Source: Neospora caninum Liverpool
Taxonomy: Eukaryota; Apicomplexa; Conoidasida; Eucoccidiorida; Sarcocystidae
Direction: 5' to 3'
DNA: 64,000 bases
NCBI RefSeq assembly: GCF_000208865.1
Contig: NC_018392.1
Coordinates: 2,624,793-2,688,792 of the forward strand
Every line of letters starts with the position of its first letter. Within the stretch, counting starts at the first letter, position 1. Shown here in pieces: positions 37,471 through 46,005 of the stretch. The notes under the pieces are model-generated. The model was not told where the DNA came from. It searched no databases and was given only the letters and a program-made list of their open reading frames with translations. The position numbers were made by a program, and so were the translations under genes.

Positions 37471-38285
37471 TAGTCTGTGTTCAGAAAAAGAAGAATTATG
37501 GCGACGGTGAGGCATCCGAATGTCCGAATGTCGAGAGGAAACCATGGACAGAGCATGCACACTGAGTCGTCCGGAAACACTACATGCAGTCCATCGATGT
37601 TCTGGACGATACCCGCGCGTTATCCCAAAAGCGTGTGAAATTGACAACGCTAGAGAGCATGTGTCTGCCTTTTGGCCTGAACTTTTCGCAAAAGATTTTC
37701 GCTGGCCGGCACTTTACGATTACAGTATCACCGGAAATAACTACAAAACGTGCTGGATGTAAATGTCCCTGGGTAGAGCCATTGAAGGCCGTAGGCGACG
37801 GGGCGGTCACTGTCCTGTCTTTCTGTGTTTCTTTGGTTATATACCGTTGCCTCTTCAATTGCTCTCTCGCTTTTTCGCCACAGTCTGTTATGCGTTGTTA
37901 GAGGTGACGATCTGTTCTTGCTGCATCATTACGTTGCCTGCATTGGAGACCCCGCTGCCGCGTTGCACTACGCTGCCTGCAATCTCCACTTATCCTCTGC
38001 CGCCACGCAGAAAGTATCTTTGCAGCCACCGGTGTGGTCCAACTGTTTCTCCCCCTGCAGTTCGTTCTTTCGTTTTCTTTACCCTTCCGTTTTTTGTCAA
38101 CCGGTTTTGACTCGTGTGCTTTCCTTCCCCACCGCCTTCTAGCTACTCCCCTCTCCCTCCCACCTCACAATCATCGAAGAAACAAGACACAGACTGAGGT
38201 CTCCACACCGAGGAAGGCCGGAGACGACGAAAAGGAGTCGCCGTACGCCGGAAGAACGCAGAGGAAGGCAAAAAGGAAGTACAAA

Positions 38286-39893
38286 ATGGCAACCGAAATT
38301 CACGTCGAAGAAGTATTCGCTGTACCCGCCCACGTCCTCTACGAGGCATTCCTCGATTCTCACCAGATGACCCGAGTGGGGTTGGGCGCCCCGGCTGAGA
38401 TTGTACGACTTCCTCACATGACACACAAAGGCTGTTAAATGTGCGAAGGAGAATCTCGTGATCGTTGTCCGTTTTCCCGAGTATATGTATTTGAACAAGT
38501 GAAGGGAAAACAGAGGATCGCCCGGTCTAGTCTTCCAAAACTTTTTTGTCTCGCAAAGTCCGGACATACAGCACGTGCGATCAGACTAGCTTGTGAGGAA
38601 GTCTGGAAAGCAGAGGTTAGGCAGGCATTCGTCTGTGAAGAGCTATTTGAAGGAGACTCTCAGAACCGGCCAGGCGATACCTACTCGCATATATGTATAT
38701 ATATATATATATATATATGAACATATACAGATGTATCACTTAGACGTCGTGCACAGTGTTGTCGTATGCGCGTGGCGGCTCTGCTTTTGAAGTCAGGTTC
38801 CTATGCTGGTGTATTGTTAAAGTACCAATGCTGTATAAATGGCAATTTGCAGGAGCCTTTGAATATGCCCTCTCTTGGAATGCACAGGATCCTAAAGTAG
38901 GAGGCAATTTCTCGTGGATGAACAAAGGCATTGAGGGCGAAGTAACGGCGCTGACAACAAACAAGGAAATCCAAATGAAGTGGAGATTGTGAGTTGACGT
39001 TTCTTTCCTTTCCTACGTAGAGCGCGGTTGGCAGGTTGAGCGAGTGTGGCGAGACACCGAACATTCCAGAGCTTTGGCACGTGTGCGACACAGACTAAAG
39101 GGCGAGATGAGTGAAAGCGGCAAGAATGTCGCCACAAAAAGAGGAAGCAAGGCATGCAAGCGCCCAAAGAAAGTGCCTCTGCAAGAGAAGCGCAAACACG
39201 TGCAAGTGGCAGTTTTTCAGCCAGTGCTATTCTTCTTTCCCGTAGTCGGGTCACGCCCGCCAGCGGAGGATGGAAGGCCACGACCTACTCAGCCTCTCGA
39301 GGATTCCAGTACTGTGAACAGTTTGCACGTCTTTGACGCTTAGGGCACTGTACACAGTAAGGACGGCTTCTTCAGGAGCAGCTGTACCCTTGCGTTTGCC
39401 ATTATTTTCGTTAGCGCAGAGTGGGAAGCAGGCGTCTACTCCAACGTCAAGATTACATTCGACGCTGAAGATTGTGACACGACTCGTGTAATCATTGAAC
39501 AAAGTGGGATTCCACTCACGGACAAATTCCAAAATGGTGAGTCGAAAACGGACACGAAGGTTTTCCGCTGCGCGAGCAAAATCCCGTTCGCTCCCGGTGT
39601 CTCTGTGGATGCACCGTAAAACTCCTTCATGCTATCCGCATTCTTCGTTTCTGTTTATCTGTGACGCACTCTGGTGAACACGTGCTGAAACGGTGGCTTG
39701 GCCCGAGTAGCTGGATCTAGCACATAAGCGAGGCTCTTTCACAAAAAGTCGGGGCCTTGCCGTTTTCTACCCGGGACGTTTCCGCGTGACATGTTGATGT
39801 GCAGGCAACTGCGACGTGCGAGTGCGGGAAGGCTGGCGACAACACATCATCGACCGATTCGAAAAAGTGTTGGGATATCCGCGTCAGAAGTGA
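38286..39893 (+). CDS. Aha1/AHSA1-domain protein (putative Hsp90 co-chaperone), four exons
   Basis: The product is 142 residues and consists of one AHSA1 (START-like) domain, the fold of the C-terminal half of the Hsp90 ATPase activator Aha1. Exons 38286-38402, 38888-38988, 39415-39536 and 39805-39893 join in phase and reconstruct the family consensus. VPAHVLYEAFLD is followed by GAPAEI-DPKVGGNFSWMNKG across the first junction, then IEGEVTALTTNKEIQMKWRF-AEW across the second, EAGVYSNVKITF, and finally a REGWRQHIIDRFEKVLGYPR helix. The start (ACAAAATGG) is an excellent coccidian context. Upstream of 38286 only a pyrimidine-rich leader is visible, so I see no N-terminal Aha1 domain of the kind found in yeast and human Aha1. 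Hsp90 binding is inferred from the family; other stand-alone AHSA1 proteins have different or unknown roles. Confidence 0.9.
38696..38718. repeat. (TA)n microsatellite in intron 1 of the Aha1-domain gene
   Basis: A short uninterrupted TA tract lies in the intron between 38402 and 38888. Confidence 0.85.
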
Positions 39894-40717
39894 GGGAGCG
39901 AGTTTTGAGGCTCTGCACTGCAAACGGGAATTAACAGCCCATGATTAGATGAGTATTCTAATGATCGGTTGCCCTCGGTATCGAGAGTTCTTTTGTTCCC
40001 ATGATTTCGCCATTCTCTTGAGCATTTCAAGCTTGCCAGGCAGTCCTGTCCTTTTGGGCTGTGACTGCGTGAATCAGACACGCTCCCGGTAGCTCCTGTT
40101 TCTCTCCACGAAACCGGGTGGCCCGAGAAGGCACCAGGTAGTCACAGGAGAAACGACATGCACTGCTTGAAAAATACGCGAAATGCCGTCCGTCCATCTT
40201 GTGTCTGCTAAACGGAGCATTCTGTCAAGGCTTGGATATATGCAGCCTTCAGTGTGTCATCCCCGGTTGCCGTGAGCGTGACTGTCATCGTACAGGTAGA
40301 AGTAGCGATCACAGTTGTATAACAAACTGTTTTCCGACGTTGTTTTCTGCTTGACGGCTTTGGTTCAAAAAAAACTTCGATTTTAGTTCGAGGAGTGTCA
40401 CAAAACGGACGTGGAAACCGACAACCTCAAGGGGACGAAACGAATAGGACGTTCGGCTGCTAAGACGAAAGGCTCATATGCTGAGCTAAGGCTCTGTGAC
40501 TGTCTGGGAAGTGTACGCCGCGAATCGCAGCCCCAGGGCCCCCCGTCCTTCAGCAGTGAGGCTTAAACTCTCTGCAAACACTGCCTCGGTAGCTTCCGTT
40601 TTGCCGGGGAAGATAACGGATTGGGGCAGAGAGCGTGCAGGTCTTTTTTCACTGTGACCAACCGAACGGTTGGCCGGTTTCGGGCAAGCGCGTTCGCGGA
40701 ACGGAGTAGCAGGTCCT

Positions 40718-40937
40718 TCTTGGCATAACATTAAATCCAAGTAGACGCATACGTAAGAAAATTAACATGATACTTGCCAAGAATACATCAAACCGGATAA
40801 TTAAGTAAGGCGAAGAACCACCCCGTATTTGCATGGAATAGATTTAGAGTATCTCCGAACATATCTTTACTATAGAAGGTAAATCCACATATAGTTGCTA
40901 AGATAGCTCCAAGAGATACTACAAAATGGAAATGTCT
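40718..40937 (-). pseudogene. Nuclear fragment of mitochondrial cox1 (NUMT)
   Basis: On the minus strand this AT-rich segment encodes pieces typical of cytochrome c oxidase subunit I: HFHFVVSLGAILATICGF (with the haem-ligand histidine pair), then SPYLIIRFDVFLASIMLIF and MRLLGFNVMPRR. A one-base frameshift separates the first piece from the rest near AATACGGGG, and the usual conserved MHFLG/MPRRIPDYP stretch is altered and cut off after MPRR. Both flanks return abruptly to GC-richer nuclear sequence. It is therefore a non-functional insertion of mitochondrial DNA. Such nuclear mitochondrial fragments are known to be frequent in Toxoplasma (REP elements). Confidence 0.85.
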
Positions 40938-42758
40938 TAGAGATGAACAAAGGGACAGTTGCCCCCTGGCCTTGCCACGCAAAGGTGGTAACTTGCCACC
41001 AAACTTATTTCCGCCACGACTTCGATGGCCATGGGCTGCTGCGCGGAAGGAAATAGCGATCGGCTACACGTTGGCAGCTCTCGTTTTTAGTACGACACGT
41101 CACTTGGGCCGTTGGGAGACCATGCATACTATGACTTGCCAAGTTCTGTGAGAATGACTCGTCGCGCTTCATCTGAATGAAGCATCGCTTGAGGTACAGA
41201 TGCAGGTGTGACCGAGGCATCCTTGTAAGCTTGGACGACTTGGATTAGAGATGCAGCAGATGTAGCCGTCGGGGATACGCTTTCAACAACTTCAGCGCTG
41301 TAACGTAGGTGAATCGGCGAAGCCTGTAGCTGGTGCAGTGCTGCATCTGCGAACCATGAGCCTTGACGTGAACAGACGAAAGAGAAAAGCGCAAACATCG
41401 TGAACTTTTGTGACACAGTCGTGCAATTTCAGGCTCAATGGACTTGTTGCTTTGTGCGACTTCACGGAACGGCACCTCGTAGTGCTTTTATACAGGATAC
41501 GAAAAATGTGGTAGCTCTGTCTCTGCTACCAGTTTTAAAAAGCTGGGGGTCTAAGAGCACAGGACCGAATGAGTTTCTGCCTCATTCGATATCCAAAAAA
41601 AAGAGGAATACGATGTGAACTACTCCAACTCCTTCGCGCGAAACTGCGATCCCTACGCTCGTAGTCGCATGACTACTTGAAAACTGGTACATGGCTTTGA
41701 ATGCGGGAAAGACCTTAGATCTGTTTGGCATGGCACTAGGCACAAGCGAAAGACGAGGAAGCGAAAAGACTGCGCCAAGCTTCAGCGTGAGCCTCACAGG
41801 GCGTAGTCTGACTTCAGATCATCCTCCTCCTCTGGCCGGCACCGGAACCTTCGGAACACTGCCGACGTGTGCGGCGAGCGAGGAAAAACTTCCGCAGTGT
41901 GATGGGAAGTTTTTTTAACCGCAGCAAGATGGCCCCTAAGTCGACTACGCAGCTCATCAAACATTCGGCCACCTGCGGTGTACATTCACACTGTCAATTC
42001 CGTCTGAGGCCAGGACGTTCTGGCGACGCGAAAGATCGCGGAAGAGCCTGCCACCGGCCGCTACATCGGCAGAAAAGTGACGGTTTCTTGCTGCAATGAC
42101 GGCTCGTGTCATGGTTTTGCCGCTCACTGCGAATCCCCGTCTGCTTGGCAACTGCTTTTTACCCAGTCACTCAGCGGGGCAAGTTCGGTGGCACTCGGGG
42201 AGACAGGTGCGTGCGCTCCGTTTTTCTCTTCCCGGACGACAGTTCATTTCCCGCGGATTCCCGAACAGGTACGGGAAAGCCCCCAGCAGAGCATCTGGGA
42301 CAACCGCCGACCCGCTCTCTCCGCTTGTTTTTCAAGTGCGAATCAATACCCAGGTCCCCGGATACGTTCCCCGGTCTCAGACAAGGAAAGCGTCGGCACA
42401 CCCTGCAACGACTGGCCCGTGCAACTGCTTCCCGCGTCCGGCTGCACGGGGCCTCGAGAGAGACCCTCAGTGTGTGTGAAGGCGTTTGCAGCAGAGCTCC
42501 CTCCTTCGTTGCGGTCGAGACAGAGCCGCACAGAGTCATTTTGTTTCCCCCGTCAAAAGGACGTGTCTTTCACGTCTAGCCTTTGCACGTGCAAAGACGT
42601 TTTGAGTGTTGAGGGCGGCGTCGTTGCTTCCGCCGATCCGAAAAACCCCTGGTTCCGCAGTTGCCCGTAGCGTGGCTTTCTGCGTCAGGGGCAACGGCTG
42701 CGGGTGTGGTTGGTGGTGACAAGGCATCGGAGAGCGTCACCAGCCCGCCTCGTTCGAC

Positions 42759-42809
42759 GCAATTGCATCGGCACCGCGATTGCCTCGGCACCGCAATTGC
42801 ATCGGCACC
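42759..42809. repeat. 17-bp tandem repeat, three copies
   Basis: The units are GCAATTGCATCGGCACC, GCGATTGCCTCGGCACC and GCAATTGCATCGGCACC. The outer copies are identical. The array lies about 270 bp upstream of the ATG at 43081 and so could be in its promoter or leader. Confidence 0.9.
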
Positions 42810-42909
42810 CGCCGGTTTCTTTCCCGGTCCGTTGTTGCTTCGCTCTCCCCGTCCTCTCCCCCCCGTCCGGTTCCTGGGCTTCGCTCGTGGGCCATTCCAG
42901 GGGGTGTGT

Positions 42910-42916
42910 CGTCTCA
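42910..42916 (-). promoter_or_regulatory. Single WGAGACG-type element
   Basis: CGTCTCA on the plus strand reads TGAGACG on the minus strand, matching the (A/T)GAGACG element described in Toxoplasma dense-granule gene promoters. Only one copy is seen here, about 165 bp before the ATG at 43081; such a 7-mer can occur by chance. Confidence 0.3.
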
Positions 42917-43080
42917 GTCTCGTCCTCTCACTTTTTAATTTATCGATTTCCCCGGGGATTTCCTGTTGTTTCTTTGTCTTACCCACGTAGAGTCATCGCA
43001 GACACGAACGGTCTGAGAGACTGTCTGTCGTGTGTCATAGTCGTCCAATTACCAAATCCTATTGCCAGGTGATCACCGTG

Positions 43081-46005
43081 ATGCACCCCTCGCTTCCGAC
43101 ACGGGCGCACGAGGAGCGAGCGGACGCGCAGTCCCCTCTGTCTGCCCACGCCTCCAAAGGCTTTAGTCTCCCCGCGAGACTCGGAAGCTTTTATTTGCCG
43201 CGCTCCGCGGTCCGCTGCGGCGCCGTTTTCTGTGCGATCCTTGCACTCCTCGCTTCCTCCCAGCAGCCCCAGAACGGGCTGGTCGCATCGACCTTTGCTG
43301 CAGCGGCGAACGCGGAGCCGGTCGCGGACTCAATTGACAATGTGCTTCACGACGCCGAGCCAGAGGAGGACGGCGCTGAAGGCGCAAATCGAGGCACCGA
43401 AAACATGACTGAGGTGGTCTTCGAGAGCAGTTTTTTCCCAAGCCGCTCTCGGGTGCGACTCTCGCGTCGTCGTGACAAATACGCTGTTGCAAAAAGGGCT
43501 TTGGCTCCGGCGGCGCTTCTGCTTCTCGCTGGTTTGGGTGCTCTCAAGTACTACAAGTACACATCATCAGGTCAAACTGTCGAGGGCCTGGCAGGCGAGC
43601 AGGTAGAAGAGTCCGACTTCGGTTCTGTTTCGGCGCGCCAGGAACAGCTTACCAGTCAACCCGATGAGGCCGTGACTCCTGACTCCAGCGATGTCTCTCG
43701 AGAGCGAATCAAGACGTTGCGGAAAGCTGCCGCTGCATCGGCAGCTACCTTGCTCATTGTCTACCTTGCGTACCGCTATTCGCGCAGCACGTTTGGTGCT
43801 TCCGACGTCGCTGAGTTGCTGGGGAAAGTCATCCAACCCTCAGAAGAACAAGCGCAAGACGCGTCGGCCGCTCATGACGTGTTTCCTGAGAAACCGAGCG
43901 ATTCAGGCCAGGCAGCGGAAGGCCAGGACGCACCTTTACCCGGAGGCTCTGCATTCGACGACGCGGAAAGTTCGAGCAATTTCTTGAGCGCCTACATGCC
44001 CGGGGTCCTGAGCAGCCCCAAGCAGCTCCTGACTGGTGCAGCAGTGTTGGCTGCCGGCGGCATTCTGGGCGGGGTTGTTAAAAAAGGTACGCATGCAGAT
44101 GAGCGCGAGGTTGAAAGACTCCTGCAACGGCTCAAAGACAAAAGCGGCCGAGCCGATATGCGCATGTCGGCGGTAGACGCCGGCAGCAAAGCGGCCGTGG
44201 TCCTCGCTGACGAGGTGTCGCAGTTGAGCGACAACATGACTCAGTTCGAGAGCGACCTGGCCCTCTCGATTGCTGCTTACCAGACCGCACTTCAAGACTC
44301 CGACAAACAGTACCAGGTGATGGCACAGGAACTGGAGGTAGTGCGCGCCGAGCTGGTGGAGAAGAAGAAACTGCTGAAAGAGCTCATGGGGAAATCCCCC
44401 GGAGAAGCAGCGGAACTGCTTCAGAATCGCCTTGACGCCGCACAAAAAGCCGCCACTGAAGAGAAGCAACGAGCAGAGCAACTTGTCGCGGACATGAAAG
44501 TGAAAGAAAAGGCCGTTGCAGACCAGAAAGCAGCGATCAAGAAGCTCCAAGCGAAACTTGATGACACACTCCGTCGGGCCCTGCCAGTGGACGACCAGGT
44601 CAAGGAAATTGAGAGCAAACTGCAGGAGGCTCGAGAACGTGTGCACCGGAGAGAAGAAGAGGCAACCAGGCTAGCGAGAGAATTGGCTGAAGCCGAAGAT
44701 GCAAAAGAGTCGCTGGCGAGGACAGTGAAGGAACTACAAAGGAATCTTAACGAGCACCTCTCTGATGAAGAGAAAGTGTTCGTTGAGGGCGACAACGATT
44801 TGGACAAGCTAAAAAAGAGACTTGCTGTGGAGAAGAACTTGCGGGCTCAAGCCGAAGCCGAACTGCGAACCGCCGAAGAGACCAAGATGTCGCTCAAGGG
44901 AACCGTGGAATCGCTCCAACGTGAACTGGAGATGGCTGACGTCGGCGGCAAGGTTCGCCAGCTGAGGGAACAGCTTGCGACGGAGAAGAAGAAGCATCAG
45001 GGTGCCAGCGAGAGAGCAGAGAGTCTGGAGAAGGCTTTGGCGGAGACGGAGAAATCACTCTTTGAAGCACAATCCGAGCTCGAACAAACTGCCCGAGATG
45101 CCGACATAGCTCAGAGGGAACTGGAGCAAATGGAGCGTGCTGCGCAGTCACTGCGCGAGGAGCTGAGGAACGCACAAGAGAGTAGAAGGAATCTCACAAG
45201 GAGAGCTGAAGAGGCGGAAGCGGAGGCAACACTGGCGACGAACTACCTAACTGCGTCTGAGAGGGTCCTTACTCATATAAAAAAATCCCTTGACCTTATC
45301 GAAACCGGCGACTCCGCTGTAAAATACTTGCAAGATACCGTTCAACGCTTGGAGCAGCAGAGAATTGCTCTCGAGCAGGAGCTCAAGGAATATAAAAAAA
45401 AGTTACAAGAGGCTGAGATCGAGAACGGTGGTTTGAGAGTCACATTATCAGAGATGGAAGAACAGCTGAAAGAAGCGAGGGAAGAACTGGACCGGAGACC
45501 TGCAAAGCTGGTAGCCGCTCAGGAAAAACAGGGGCAATTGGAACGTGAGCTTTTCCTTGCGCGAGAAGGTGTCCTCAGGATGAGAGATATTGTACGTGAA
45601 AGGGTGGATGCCTTGCGCGCACAAGCGAAGCTCCAGACGACCAAGAAACGCAAGAGAGAAAAGAAGTTGTTCTCGCTGAAGACAGCCATCGCCACGAGCA
45701 AAAAGGAAGTGAAGAGACTGAAACACTTGTTGGAGGAGTTGCGCGAGAAGAAGCTAAAGCTCAGTGAGGAGGCCCTCTCAGTGACGGACCAGGAAGAATT
45801 GAGGGCCTTGCGCTCGGAGGAGGATGAAGTCAAGCATACAGTTAGCAAGGCCAGGTGGGAACTAGCCACGCTGGAGAGGAAGGTGAATGACATGGAGGCA
45901 GAATATCTTACACATATATCAGACGGTGAGGGATACCGGGTTTTCGCAGACCTGTTGCTCGAACTCGCAGATAAACTCGAGCTTGCGCTAGAAGAAGACA
46001 AATAA
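43081..46005 (+). CDS. Membrane-anchored long coiled-coil protein of unknown function
   Basis: This single-exon frame encodes 974 residues; the track's upstream GTG is ignored in favour of the ATG at 43081. Four hydrophobic segments occur in the first third: near residues 43-60 (GAVFCAILALLASS), 141-158 (LAPAALLLLAGLGALKYYKY), 219-235 (AASAATLLIVYLAYRY) and 317-332 (LLTGAAVLAAGGILGGVVKK). The first could be a recessed signal peptide or signal anchor. From about residue 345 to the end the protein is an almost continuous Glu/Lys/Arg/Leu coiled coil with heptads such as LQRELEMADVGGKVRQLREQ. Absence of introns, the signal-like start and the coiled coil are common in secreted coccidian dense-granule and vacuole proteins, but I cannot assign it to a named one. 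I saw no clear RRLxE/D export-cleavage motif near the N-terminus. Myosin-like annotation would be misleading, since there is no motor domain. Confidence 0.88.
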   Translation: MHPSLPTRAHEERADAQSPLSAHASKGFSLPARLGSFYLPRSAVRCGAVFCAILALLASSQQPQNGLVASTFAAAANAEPVADSIDNVLHDAEPEEDGAEGANRGTENMTEVVFESSFFPSRSRVRLSRRRDKYAVAKRALAPAALLLLAGLGALKYYKYTSSGQTVEGLAGEQVEESDFGSVSARQEQLTSQPDEAVTPDSSDVSRERIKTLRKAAAASAATLLIVYLAYRYSRSTFGASDVAELLGKVIQPSEEQAQDASAAHDVFPEKPSDSGQAAEGQDAPLPGGSAFDDAESSSNFLSAYMPGVLSSPKQLLTGAAVLAAGGILGGVVKKGTHADEREVERLLQRLKDKSGRADMRMSAVDAGSKAAVVLADEVSQLSDNMTQFESDLALSIAAYQTALQDSDKQYQVMAQELEVVRAELVEKKKLLKELMGKSPGEAAELLQNRLDAAQKAATEEKQRAEQLVADMKVKEKAVADQKAAIKKLQAKLDDTLRRALPVDDQVKEIESKLQEARERVHRREEEATRLARELAEAEDAKESLARTVKELQRNLNEHLSDEEKVFVEGDNDLDKLKKRLAVEKNLRAQAEAELRTAEETKMSLKGTVESLQRELEMADVGGKVRQLREQLATEKKKHQGASERAESLEKALAETEKSLFEAQSELEQTARDADIAQRELEQMERAAQSLREELRNAQESRRNLTRRAEEAEAEATLATNYLTASERVLTHIKKSLDLIETGDSAVKYLQDTVQRLEQQRIALEQELKEYKKKLQEAEIENGGLRVTLSEMEEQLKEAREELDRRPAKLVAAQEKQGQLERELFLAREGVLRMRDIVRERVDALRAQAKLQTTKKRKREKKLFSLKTAIATSKKEVKRLKHLLEELREKKLKLSEEALSVTDQEELRALRSEEDEVKHTVSKARWELATLERKVNDMEAEYLTHISDGEGYRVFADLLLELADKLELALEEDK

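Larger units (their letters stand above)
34339..38285. other. Divergent intergenic region between the REV7-like and Aha1-domain genes
   Basis: Both flanking genes read away from this region, so it should carry both promoters. It contains a perfect 15-bp hairpin (35611-35644) and one copy of the dispersed 434-bp repeat (37037-37470). From about 37800 to 38150 the plus strand is pyrimidine-rich, as expected for the leader of the gene starting at 38286. No open frame here has a domain or good splice borders. Confidence 0.5.
39894..43080. other. Intergenic region with a mitochondrial insert and a promoter
   Basis: This spans from the stop of the Aha1-domain gene to the ATG at 43081. It contains the cox1 fragment (40718-40937), a three-copy 17-bp repeat (42759-42809) and a CGTCTCA element (42910-42916) about 170 bp before the ATG. 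The sequence from about 42830 is pyrimidine-rich and fits a promoter/leader. A possible acceptor (TTACCCACGTAG) at about 42990 could mark a 5' UTR intron. No further coding exon is apparent. Confidence 0.5.
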
